Source of the DNA: Colwellia sp. D2M02
Lineage (GTDB): Bacteria; Pseudomonadota; Gammaproteobacteria; Enterobacterales; Alteromonadaceae
DNA length: 64,000 nucleotides
Reading direction: 5' to 3'
NCBI RefSeq assembly: GCF_018860755.1
Contig: NZ_JAHKPW010000058.1
Location: 1 to 64,000 of the forward strand
This document shows, one piece after another, positions 56,169-64,000 of this stretch. Positions within the stretch are counted from its first letter, which is position 1. Each line of letters opens with the position of its first letter. Below the pieces are notes generated by a model. It did not search any database. It saw nothing but the letters and a program-made list of their open reading frames with translations, and was not told the origin of the DNA. The translations under genes and the position numbers were made by a program.

Positions 56169-58718
56169 CTACACTTTTAATGCTTTTTGGATCATTAAAC
56201 TGATGTAAGCATCGTGTGCTTTAGTGGCACTGTTTTTACCAAAACCTAGCGAGCTACTGTTATCTAATATCTCGGTTAGTTGTCCTAAAGCGGCAGTTTT
56301 TGCTAAGTTATCGTAAGCCGAAGGCTTAACTACGCCAGCAATAGTAATCAAGCGTTTTACATACTCAATTTGAATATTATGATTTAACGAGTTGGCTTGC
56401 TTTTTATCAACAAATATTGCCTTAGTTAAGTCAGTTAACACTTCATTCAAGGTGTAATCATTACCGTATAAACTCGTATCTGAAATACGTTTTAACACAT
56501 TAACATGCAGCAGTTGGCTTAAAACTGATTTTTGCATATTTAAGATCATGCTATGAACTTTAGGGTCTTCATTTTTACCATAGTGATTGAAACCACGGCG
56601 CTGGTGTTGTAAATAGCTATAAAGCGGTTGCATGCTTTCTAAGGTATTACCAGCAAAAACATGGTCTGTTAGTGCTTGCATTGCCGCTTGTTGTGTTGCT
56701 TTAGGCACAGGAGTGTAAGGTTTCGTTTGTGTTTTTGTGTTGCTATCAACAAAATGACGCTCTACATAAACACCACCAATTTGGCGAGAAATGATATTCG
56801 CCTGACTACGGTATTGACCAAACAGCGAGTTAGCTGAAATTAATAGTTGCTGATACGATTGACCATCGATTAAGGTCTTATCTTTTAGTTCACCTAACAA
56901 GTGGTTAATTAGCCCCATACGGTCAACAGCGTAGGCTACTGGGTTTGATGATAAATCGCGAGTCATTATTCTTGGGTCAATGTGGCGACCTGGCGCGCGC
57001 ATATCATCAGCATCGTTACCAAAAGCTAAGCCTTTTTCTGTTGAGCGGCTTAAAATTTTATTTAAACGGGCTTGCTCTTGCTCGGCACTTTCTAGTGTAG
57101 TTGAATAACCATACTCAATAGCCCAGTCATCGTAAGGTCCCGGTTTAGTTTGGAAGTAATCGCCTTGACTAACGCCAACAGGTGCTGCGTTAATAGGCGC
57201 ATAGTCCATTACTGAACCCGTTAAAATGCCCTGAGTTTTTGACTTGTCATGAACCTCTTTTTCATCCCATAAAATAGATGCTTTCATGTTGTGGTTTAAG
57301 CCTAAGGTATGACCTACTTCATGTAATACTAACGAGCGTAAACCTTCTTTTAATAGGGCTTCGTGCTCTATATCATTAGTGTTGGTCATGGCTTGCGCTA
57401 AAATGAAGTCTTGCTGTAATTCATGGCCTGCACTGCAATGTAACTTTTCACTATGCTCCGCTGAGTTTTCATTGTGTTCAGCCGTTAAACTACTTGCGCC
57501 TTGACTATATAGGCTGTTGTAGATCCAACGATTTTTCATGAAAATAAACTCAAGCATAATGTCAGAGCCAAGCATTTCACCGGTTAATGGGTTTGCTAAT
57601 GATGGGCCATAGCCGCCAAAACGTGGGTTTGGTGACGAGGTCCAGCGAAGTACATTGTAGTTAAGATCTGCAGCGTCCCATGTGGCATCGTCAGGTTGAA
57701 TCTTTACTTGTAACGCATTTTTAAAGCCTGCCTTCTCGAATGAACTATTCCACGCAAGTACGCCTTCTTTAATAGTTTCACGCCATTCAATGGGAGTGGT
57801 ATTTTCTATCCACCAAACTACAGGCTTTACTGGTTCAGATAACGCGGCCACAGGGTCTTTTTTGACTAAGTTCCAGCGTTTGATAACATCTTGATAAGGT
57901 GCCCATTGGCTTGAAGTCATTTGGTCATATTGATGCGTAAAGTAACCGACACGTGCGTCATCATAACGTGGCGCAAATTCATCTTTAGGTAATTCAATAA
58001 ATGAGTGTTGTAACTTGATAGATACTGAACGAGGATCTGACACTGCTTTAGAGCCAAAAACACTAGGGTTAGGATTGTTGAAAACGTAATCAACCACAAT
58101 ATCAACATTATTATCGTATGCACGCTTTGCTAAAATACGTGATTTTTTGTCATTTAACTTACCAATTTTAAAGCGTTTTTTGGCATTTTTATCATTAACG
58201 CGGGCCCATGGTGATACTTTATGTAAGGCTTCACTTAAAAATAACTTATTTACTTTTAAGGCAATTTGTCCGTCTTGCTCTTTTTCTATTTTTACACTGG
58301 CAAGTACCGCTTCACTGATATTGGCATCTTTGGCACGACTTATTGGATTGTTTTCATCAAAAAGGTAGCGCTGTGTTTTGGCTACAATATCAATACGGTC
58401 GAAATATTTTCTAAACTCAATAACTTTGCCACCACGGTAACCACCTCTAAAGTGGCCAACATCAGAAACACCATCAATGGTTTGGGCAAAATGCAAGAAA
58501 GGCGTATCAAGCTGACTTTCATTAATTAACATTAAAGTTTCGCCGGTTTTTTCATCTTGATAAAAATCGAATAGCCCTTCAGTGGCTATTTTTTTCTCAA
58601 TAAGCTCAGCAATGGTTTTTTCTTTCTTTTTCTCAGTAGATTTCTTAGCGTCATCAGCAAGGGCTAATTGACTGCTAAGCGCTAGGGTAATTGCTAGCGT
58701 TACACAGGTAAGTTTCAT
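56169..58718 (-). CDS. Secreted zinc-dependent metalloprotease (DUF5117/DUF4953 type)
   Basis: An 849-residue exported protein. Signal peptide (about 1-21, ending LALA), an N-terminal DUF5117-like domain (about 80-270; 'LDTPFLHFAQTIDGVSDVG'), and a metzincin-like catalytic domain with HEVGHTLGLNH at about 466-476: three zinc histidines and the Glu base. 'GSVMDYAP' further on fits a Met-turn. The C-terminal third (DUF4953-like) is helical. Such proteins are common in marine Gammaproteobacteria and Bacteroidetes; substrates are unknown. It is divergent from the ECF sigma gene, sharing a 253-bp gap (58719-58971) in which I see no defined promoter. Confidence 0.88.
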   Translation of the reverse strand: MKLTCVTLAITLALSSQLALADDAKKSTEKKKEKTIAELIEKKIATEGLFDFYQDEKTGETLMLINESQLDTPFLHFAQTIDGVSDVGHFRGGYRGGKVIEFRKYFDRIDIVAKTQRYLFDENNPISRAKDANISEAVLASVKIEKEQDGQIALKVNKLFLSEALHKVSPWARVNDKNAKKRFKIGKLNDKKSRILAKRAYDNNVDIVVDYVFNNPNPSVFGSKAVSDPRSVSIKLQHSFIELPKDEFAPRYDDARVGYFTHQYDQMTSSQWAPYQDVIKRWNLVKKDPVAALSEPVKPVVWWIENTTPIEWRETIKEGVLAWNSSFEKAGFKNALQVKIQPDDATWDAADLNYNVLRWTSSPNPRFGGYGPSLANPLTGEMLGSDIMLEFIFMKNRWIYNSLYSQGASSLTAEHNENSAEHSEKLHCSAGHELQQDFILAQAMTNTNDIEHEALLKEGLRSLVLHEVGHTLGLNHNMKASILWDEKEVHDKSKTQGILTGSVMDYAPINAAPVGVSQGDYFQTKPGPYDDWAIEYGYSTTLESAEQEQARLNKILSRSTEKGLAFGNDADDMRAPGRHIDPRIMTRDLSSNPVAYAVDRMGLINHLLGELKDKTLIDGQSYQQLLISANSLFGQYRSQANIISRQIGGVYVERHFVDSNTKTQTKPYTPVPKATQQAAMQALTDHVFAGNTLESMQPLYSYLQHQRRGFNHYGKNEDPKVHSMILNMQKSVLSQLLHVNVLKRISDTSLYGNDYTLNEVLTDLTKAIFVDKKQANSLNHNIQIEYVKRLITIAGVVKPSAYDNLAKTAALGQLTEILDNSSSLGFGKNSATKAHDAYISLMIQKALKV

Positions 58719-58971
58719 GTAAGTTCCTTAAATGGGCTTGGTGCGGTTATCGCTTTTGTTATAATTATGTTAAGTTTTGGTCACTTTACTGTATTAGTTT
58801 AAGCGAATAGCCGTTAACTTAACACCGCAAAAGGTAACAACATATTAATGACATTTTATTTTATTATTGTTTAAACCTTTTTCGTAACCTATGTATCTTA
58901 ATCAAAGTAGCCGCCAGATAAATGTTGCTGCGTTACTCTCAACCCTATTATTAAAATAAGAGACTGAACAT

Positions 58972-59616
58972 TTGAATTTAACTAAGGTCATTAATGACCC
59001 GCGACAGCAGCTTAATATAGCTGATGGTGATGCCGTTAATCGTGGTAGCGACCTTGAAAGCCAATGGGTTTATCAGGCTAAGCAAGGCTCGCAGCACGCG
59101 TTTCACCATTTATATCAAAGCCACCATAAACGTATATATGCGTTATGTTGGCGCATGCTGGCAGATAAAGACAGTGCCGAAGATGTCTGCCAAGAGGTGT
59201 TTGTAGTGTTGTGGCAAAAAATTACGAATTTTCGAGGTGAGAGTAAATTTAGTACTTGGCTTCATAGCGTTGCCACCAATGTTATTTTAGGGCACTTACG
59301 TAAACAAAAGAATTGGTTACAGCGAGTATTTAGCATTGAAGAGCAAGTGAGTAATCTGGTTGAGCCAAGCGAAAAACTAACTGACAACTCAACATTAGAA
59401 AGTCTAGATAAACATATTGCCCGTTTACCTGAGCGAGCACGTTTAGTATTTGTACTCTTTGCGGTTGAGGGGTATCGGCATGAAGAAATTGCCAGCATGT
59501 TAAAAATGGCGGTCGGTTCAAGTAAGTCTCAGTACCATAGAGCAAGAACATTATTAAAAGAGTGGCTAGAAATAGAAGGTTATGACGCTGTGACACCTGA
59601 AAGTGGAGACGCATAA
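58972..59616 (+). CDS. ECF-type RNA polymerase sigma factor
   Basis: A 214-residue sigma-70-family factor with region 2 ('DKDSAEDVCQEVFVVLWQ', 'FRGESKFSTWLHSVATNV') and region 4 ('LPERARLVFVLFAVEGYRHE', 'SSKSQYHRARTLLKEWL') and no region 3. The start is TTG at 58972; no in-frame ATG lies before region 2. It is coupled to the next gene by a one-base overlap (TAATG), the usual arrangement of an ECF sigma factor with its anti-sigma. Promoter target unknown. Confidence 0.92.
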   Translation: MNLTKVINDPRQQLNIADGDAVNRGSDLESQWVYQAKQGSQHAFHHLYQSHHKRIYALCWRMLADKDSAEDVCQEVFVVLWQKITNFRGESKFSTWLHSVATNVILGHLRKQKNWLQRVFSIEEQVSNLVEPSEKLTDNSTLESLDKHIARLPERARLVFVLFAVEGYRHEEIASMLKMAVGSSKSQYHRARTLLKEWLEIEGYDAVTPESGDA

Positions 59617-60212
59617 TGAGTAACGAAGTAATAAATAATTTAAAAGCACAAAGTAGCTCGACGAAAATCGTCGATAGCGAGCAGCATTTAACGCAGAGTA
59701 TTACAGCATTGCCATGTGAAATGCAGCCCGAACGTGATTTATGGTCGGGTATTGAACGAGCCATTCACAATATGCCTCAGCAGCCAGCAACAAATATTGA
59801 AAACGTTTCAGCATTTAAAAAATTTACATCGGCAGTGCCTATGGCTTGGGCTGCTTCTTTAGTGTTAGCTGTTATGGTGAGTTGGTTTACTTTTGCACCA
59901 TCAATGCTAACCCAGCCTAATGAACAAATTGCTCACAGGGGAGCCGTTACAGAAGATCTAGTGCAATATATGGAGCAAAACTTCATTCAACAAAAACAAG
60001 CAATGCAGGTTAGTTTCAGACAGCCAAATCTGACAAACTTACCCATTGAAATGCAAAATGAATTAACCAAACTAGCTGAAGCGCGTAAAACGATTAGTAA
60101 AGCACTACTTGCTGATAAACATAATGTTGATTTGTTAAATTTATTAGACTTTACCCAGCAGCAAGAGTTGAAACTACTAGAGCAACTATATCGCCAATAT
60201 CAAGTGATATAA
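59616..60212 (+). CDS. Putative membrane-bound anti-sigma factor
   Basis: A 198-residue protein with an N-terminal cytoplasmic part (about 1-73, containing 'ERDLWSGIERAI'), one membrane helix (about 75-95) and a periplasmic coiled-coil-like region. No HxxxCxxC zinc motif is visible. The 'RDLWxGIE' feature before the helix occurs in proteins annotated as anti-sigma partners of this type. The call rests on overlap with the sigma gene, topology and that motif; it is not a sequence match I can prove. Confidence 0.65.
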   Translation: MSNEVINNLKAQSSSTKIVDSEQHLTQSITALPCEMQPERDLWSGIERAIHNMPQQPATNIENVSAFKKFTSAVPMAWAASLVLAVMVSWFTFAPSMLTQPNEQIAHRGAVTEDLVQYMEQNFIQQKQAMQVSFRQPNLTNLPIEMQNELTKLAEARKTISKALLADKHNVDLLNLLDFTQQQELKLLEQLYRQYQVI

Positions 60213-60254
60213 CGTAACCAATATAAGCAAACACCAGACAAGAGAGAATTGATA

Positions 60255-61208
60255 ATGACAAAAGTTAAAGTATTTTTATTACCCTTATTAATAATGAGCA
60301 CGTTAATACACACCAGTAACGTTATGGCTGGTGAAGAAGTTTCACGCAGTATTTCTAGTGAAAATATTACGAACGTAATGATTGATAATCGCAGTGGCTC
60401 AGTAAATGTTGTTGGTTGGGATAAAGATAAAATAAGCTTAAGCGGTGAGTTAGGTGATGAGGTTGAGTCGCTAACTTTTAAACAAAAAGGGGCACAAGCT
60501 TATATTAAAGTTGAATACCCTAATACCAGTGGTTGGAATTCATCTGGGTCAGCGTTAACTATTTTCATGCCTAAGCATATTAGCGTTGATTTTACTGGTG
60601 TGTCGAGTGAGTTGGCACTGAGTAACTTACATGGTGGTATTGAAGCAGGTACGGTAAGTGGTGATATTGTGGCTAAAGACTTAAGTCATAATATTGAGCT
60701 TAGTAGCATCAGCGGTAATATTAGCAGCTCTGATTTATCAGGGAAAATTAGTTTATCTGTGGTTAGCGGTGATATTGACGATAATAACTCTCAAGGTCGA
60801 TTACAAATAAAAACGGTAAGTGGCCACATTGTTAGTGAGTCGGTCGCAAGTGAAGTATCACTTAATATTGTTTCAGGTGATAGTGATTTAAGTCTAGCTG
60901 ATGTAGTGGAATTAAGAGTGTCTACGGTCAGTGGCGATGTTGATGTTAAGTTAGCCTTAAAAGATAAAGGTTTATTAAAAGCATCAAGCGTTAGTGGCAA
61001 TTTGCAGTTTATTTTTCAAAAAGATATTAATGCAGATTTTGCTCTTGAGTCTAATGTTGGTGGCGACTTAATCAATAAGCTTAGCGATGTTAAAGCTAAA
61101 GAAGCGAAGTACGGACCAAGCTCAACCCTTAACTTTCAAATGGGGGATGGCAGCAGCACAGTTCGTGTTAATACCGTTAGTGGTAACGTGATTGTTAAAG
61201 GTGATTAG
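60255..61208 (+). CDS. Exported DUF4097 repeat protein
   Basis: A 317-residue protein with a signal peptide (about 1-25, ending NVMA) followed by a regular repeat of about 18-25 residues, each centred on [VI]SG[DNH] ('TVSGDIVA', 'SISGNISS', 'VVSGDIDD', 'TVSGHIVS', 'IVSGDSDL', 'TVSGDVDV', 'SVSGNLQF', 'TVSGNVIV'). This is the DUF4097 pattern, expected to fold as a beta-solenoid in the periplasm or at the surface. I start at ATG 60255 after AGAGAGA rather than the in-frame TTG two codons earlier. Third gene of the sigma/anti-sigma unit; a strong terminator closes it. Function unknown; possibly the envelope-stress output or sensor of the sigma system. Confidence 0.85.
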   Translation: MTKVKVFLLPLLIMSTLIHTSNVMAGEEVSRSISSENITNVMIDNRSGSVNVVGWDKDKISLSGELGDEVESLTFKQKGAQAYIKVEYPNTSGWNSSGSALTIFMPKHISVDFTGVSSELALSNLHGGIEAGTVSGDIVAKDLSHNIELSSISGNISSSDLSGKISLSVVSGDIDDNNSQGRLQIKTVSGHIVSESVASEVSLNIVSGDSDLSLADVVELRVSTVSGDVDVKLALKDKGLLKASSVSGNLQFIFQKDINADFALESNVGGDLINKLSDVKAKEAKYGPSSTLNFQMGDGSSTVRVNTVSGNVIVKGD

Positions 61209-61246
61209 TACCACTAATGTAAGTACATATAGCGTATAATTTTATC

Positions 61247-61287
61247 AGCGTTTAAGTGACTATTTCTTCACTTAAACGCTTTTTTTA
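61247..61287 (+). terminator. Rho-independent terminator of the sigma/DUF4097 operon
   Basis: Perfect 13-bp stem AGCGTTTAAGTGA/TCACTTAAACGCT (61247-61259, 61268-61280), 8-nt loop, then seven T. Confidence 0.95.
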
Positions 61288-61435
61288 TTGATGACGATAT
61301 TAAAAATTATCTACAGAGCAAAGACTAGGGACTGTAGGTTACTCGATAGTAATTATTGATGTTCCCGCTTAGCAATTTCTGCTACATTACTCACCTCAGT
61401 TAATTTCAAATCAGCAGCAGCAAGAGGCTAAGTAA

Positions 61436-62854
61436 ATGGCAGAAAGAAAGCCACGTAAATTTGCCAAAGAACAGCAATTTATTAAAGATAAACAAATCGA
61501 CGAATTAAAAATTCCCCCTCACTCTCTTGAAGCGGAGCAGTCGGTACTCGGTGGTTTACTACTCGATAATGAAACTTGGGATAAGGTCGCAGAAAAAACG
61601 GTTGCTGCAGATTTTTACTCACGATCACACCGTTTAGTTTTTGAAACCATTGGCGCACTCATTGAGTTAGGTGAACCCGTCGATTTAATTACTCTCTCTG
61701 AAGCTTTAGAAAACGATCAAAAGCTCGATGATGCTGGTGGTTTTGTTTATCTTGCAGAGATGATGAAAAACACGCCGAGCGCCGCCAATATTACCGCTTA
61801 TGCAGATATTGTGCGTGAACGAGCTGTTACTCGTGAAATGATTAGTGTTGCTAATGAAATCGCTGAAGCAGGGTACGATACTCAAGGCCGTAGTAGTGCC
61901 GACTTACTTGATTTTGCTGAAACGAAAGTTTTTGCCATTGCTGAAAAGCGAGCGAACAAATCTGAAGGTCCTGAAAACCTTAATTCAGTATTAGAAAAAA
62001 CCGTAGATCGTATTGAAAAACTTTGTTCAACCCCATCTGGCGGTGTTACCGGTGTACCTAGTGGTTTTGCTGATTTAGATAAAATGACGGCAGGCCTACA
62101 AAAATCAGACTTGATTATTGTAGCGGCACGTCCATCAATGGGTAAAACCACTTTTGCGATGAACTTGGCAGAACACGCTGCCATGACTCAAGATTACCCA
62201 GCACTTATTTTCTCGTTAGAGATGCCGTCAGACCAAATCATGATGCGTATGTTGGCATCATTGGGTCGTATTGACCAAACTAAAATTCGTACCGGCCAGC
62301 TCGATGATGAAGATTGGGCGCGTTTGTCGTCAACCATGGGCTTGTTAATTGAAAAGGGTAAAATGTATATTGATGACGCTGCAGGCTTAACGCCAACAGA
62401 AGTTCGTTCTCGTGCGCGTCGTATTCATCGTGACCATGGAGGCATTAGCTTGATCATGATCGATTACTTACAACTGATGCGTGCACCACAATTTTCAGAT
62501 AACCGTACCTTAGAAATTGCAGAAATCTCTCGTTCACTTAAAGCCCTAGCTAAAGAATTACAAGTGCCTGTTGTCGCACTTTCTCAGCTAAACCGTGGTT
62601 TGGAGCAACGTTCAGATAAACGTCCAATTAACTCGGATTTACGTGAGTCGGGCTCAATAGAGCAAGATGCCGATTTAATCATGTTTATTTATCGTGATGA
62701 GGTTTATCACGACGATTCAGAGTTTAAAGGTATGGCTGAAATAATTATTGGTAAACAACGTAATGGCCCAATAGGGCGAGTACCGTTAACCTTCCAAGGT
62801 AAGTTTTCACGCTTTGATAACTACGCTGGTCCGCATGTGTTAGAAGAAGATTAA
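61436..62854 (+). CDS. dnaB: Replicative DNA helicase DnaB
   Basis: A 472-residue hexameric 5'-3' helicase. N-terminal domain 'PPHSLEAEQSVLGGLLLDN', linker, and RecA-type motor with Walker A 'ARPSMGKTTFAMN', 'LIMIDYLQLM' (Walker B), 'LSQLNRGLEQR' and 'DLRESGSIEQDADLIMF'. No intein is inserted at the P-loop. The chromosomal form: normal length and native codon style. Downstream are two hairpins separating it from the amidohydrolase. Confidence 0.97.
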   Translation: MAERKPRKFAKEQQFIKDKQIDELKIPPHSLEAEQSVLGGLLLDNETWDKVAEKTVAADFYSRSHRLVFETIGALIELGEPVDLITLSEALENDQKLDDAGGFVYLAEMMKNTPSAANITAYADIVRERAVTREMISVANEIAEAGYDTQGRSSADLLDFAETKVFAIAEKRANKSEGPENLNSVLEKTVDRIEKLCSTPSGGVTGVPSGFADLDKMTAGLQKSDLIIVAARPSMGKTTFAMNLAEHAAMTQDYPALIFSLEMPSDQIMMRMLASLGRIDQTKIRTGQLDDEDWARLSSTMGLLIEKGKMYIDDAAGLTPTEVRSRARRIHRDHGGISLIMIDYLQLMRAPQFSDNRTLEIAEISRSLKALAKELQVPVVALSQLNRGLEQRSDKRPINSDLRESGSIEQDADLIMFIYRDEVYHDDSEFKGMAEIIIGKQRNGPIGRVPLTFQGKFSRFDNYAGPHVLEED

Positions 62855-62864
62855 TGTTAACGCC

Positions 62865-62902
62865 TTTAGCTCTATAGTGTCCTTTAAGCATATAGAGCTA
62901 AA
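62865..62902. terminator. First hairpin after dnaB
   Basis: Perfect 12-bp stem TTTAGCTCTATA/TATAGAGCTAAA with 14-nt loop, but without a good T-run. Confidence 0.5.
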
Positions 62903-62916
62903 TAATATTTTAAGGT

Positions 62917-62971
62917 AAGTTAAGAGCCGCGGTATAATAATTGTTAAGTGAGTACTGCTCTTAACTTTTTT
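62917..62971. terminator. Second hairpin, terminator between dnaB and amidohydrolase
   Basis: AAGTTAAGAGC (62917-62927) pairs perfectly with GCTCTTAACTT (62957-62967); the loop is 29 nt and T continues to 62971. Good plus-strand terminator; the loop length is unusual. Confidence 0.7.
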
Positions 62972-63011
62972 GCTTTTGAATGGTTTTATTACTTAATAGC
63001 TCGAGTTTACC

Positions 63012-64000
63012 TTATTCTGGTTGTTTAAATACCACACCTGACTTCATCACAAAACCCACGGTTAGTAGCGCTTTTATATCTTGTAATGGGCTCTCATTGG
63101 TAGCAATAATATCGGCAACTTTACCTACTTCTAGAGTTCCTAAATCGTTTGTTCGACCAATTAAATCAGCAGCATGAATTGTGGCTGACTTTAATACATC
63201 TTGAGGTGTCATGCCAGCATTGAACATTAACACCGCTTCTTTAGCATTAGAGCCATGACGAGATACGCCGCTATCGGTGCCGTAGGCTATTTTTACGCCC
63301 GACTTATAGGCACGTTTAAAGTTTTTGATCATATCGCCACCAACTCGAATTGCTTTGGCGCTAATCGCTGGCGACATAAACTCAGTGGTTTTCGCTAAAT
63401 TAACTACGGTATCACCAGCCATTAAGGTTGGAACTAAGTAAGCACCATGTTGTTTAAATAGTTTGATGCTTTCTTCGTTAGCGTAACTGCCGTGTTCGAT
63501 GCTATCAACACCTGCACGTAAAGCAGCATTGATACCCGCAGCAGCATGCGCATGGCTTGCCACTTTTCGTCCTAAAGCATGCGCTGCGTTTACCACTTCG
63601 GTTAACTCGTCATCAGCCATTTGTTGGCCTGTACCGGTATTTGTATCAGATAACACACCGCCAGTAGAAGTTATTTTGATAACATCAGCACCAAACTTTA
63701 TCGCACGTCGTGTCGCGCGGCGACAATCATAAGGGCCATCACAAACAGTTTTTGCGGTATGCATTTCTAATAAATCGGGGCTCATACCATCAACATCACC
63801 ATGACCACCAGTAACGGCAACACTACTGCCAGCGGCGATAATTCGTGGCCCTGGTAAATAGCCTTTTGCAATACCATCGCGTAATGCAAAGCTCTGCTCA
63901 GCGCTGCCACCGAGGTCTCTTACTGTGGTAAAGCCTGCCATCAAGGTTTTATTAGCAAAATAGGCGCTTTTAACTAGTCTGTCAGCGTCTGACATTCTTA
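63012..64000 (-). CDS. Metal-dependent amidohydrolase (imidazolonepropionase-like/Xaa-Pro dipeptidase type), 5' end outside window
   Basis: At least 327 residues of an amidohydrolase-superfamily protein; the frame continues past the window edge, so the Met encoded near 63995 is internal and the N-terminal HxH metal site is missing from view. Visible are the bridging lysine region 'DVIKITSTGGVLSD', metal histidines in 'SHAHAAAG' and 'SIEHGSY', the catalytic aspartate in 'IAYGTDSGVSRHG', and the closing 'GTLEVGKVADIIA'. This subgroup includes secreted prolidase-like enzymes of marine bacteria. Whether it carries a signal peptide cannot be seen. Confidence 0.85.
   Translation of the reverse strand, partial: RMSDADRLVKSAYFANKTLMAGFTTVRDLGGSAEQSFALRDGIAKGYLPGPRIIAAGSSVAVTGGHGDVDGMSPDLLEMHTAKTVCDGPYDCRRATRRAIKFGADVIKITSTGGVLSDTNTGTGQQMADDELTEVVNAAHALGRKVASHAHAAAGINAALRAGVDSIEHGSYANEESIKLFKQHGAYLVPTLMAGDTVVNLAKTTEFMSPAISAKAIRVGGDMIKNFKRAYKSGVKIAYGTDSGVSRHGSNAKEAVLMFNAGMTPQDVLKSATIHAADLIGRTNDLGTLEVGKVADIIATNESPLQDIKALLTVGFVMKSGVVFKQPE

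Overview
The window reads as one contiguous stretch of chromosome from a marine gammaproteobacterium. AT-rich sequence, dense single-copy housekeeping genes and gene orders such as mla-kds-lpt-rpoN-hpf-ptsN-rapZ-npr, yibN-grxC-secB-gpsA and priA-ftsN-hslVU point to Alteromonadales. The many signalling genes fit the Colwellia/Thalassotalea group best, but that assignment is inference from gene content and style. I see no rRNA, tRNA, CRISPR array, insertion sequence, prophage or plasmid gene.

Layout. 1-9989 (minus strand): magnesium transporter mgtE, the nitrogen PTS/rapZ/hpf/rpoN block, then lptB-lptA-lptC-kdsC-kdsD and a CaCA antiporter. 10324-15234 (plus): mlaFEDCB, ibaG and murA, closed by a strong terminator. 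Together these two blocks form the classical envelope-biogenesis locus: KDO synthesis, LPS export, phospholipid retrograde transport and the first committed step of peptidoglycan synthesis. 15359-20995 (minus): a four-gene accessory operon with an AMP-dependent acyl ligase, a PLP amino-acid decarboxylase and a LuxI-fold acyltransferase, all of the 'exosortase A system-associated' types, plus a p-cresol-methylhydroxylase-like flavoprotein. No exosortase is visible. 21153-25018: a TPR sensor kinase with a patatin lipase, and a divergent secreted trypsin-like protease. 25057-31372: yibQ-like deacetylase, envC and gpmI, facing yibN-grxC-secB-gpsA. 31616-39479: trmL, fieF, a lysophospholipase-like hydrolase, a BlaI/M56 pair whose M56 protein carries a TonB-type C-terminus, psd, rsgA and orn.

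39524-50013 is a signalling island: four proteins with GGDEF-like domains, none with an intact GGDEF signature, one of which has an apparently intact EAL phosphodiesterase domain, plus a chemoreceptor. In the 481-bp gap at 40502-40982, on the minus strand, I recognise a cyclic-di-GMP-I (GEMM) riboswitch with its own promoter and a complementary downstream segment. It points at the degenerate GGDEF gene 39524-40501, so a c-di-GMP sensing RNA appears to control a probable c-di-GMP-related protein.

50127-58718 (mostly minus): DUF971 protein, hslU, hslV, an FtsN-like SPOR protein, priA, rpmE (plus strand) and a large secreted zinc metalloprotease. 58972-61208 (plus): ECF sigma factor, putative membrane anti-sigma and a DUF4097 repeat protein, then dnaB and, at the right edge, an incomplete secreted-type amidohydrolase.

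The two most unusual loci are the exosortase-type biosynthetic operon lacking an exosortase and the GEMM-gated cluster of degenerate GGDEF/EAL proteins. Protein-family calls come from reading motifs and gene order; no database search was run.
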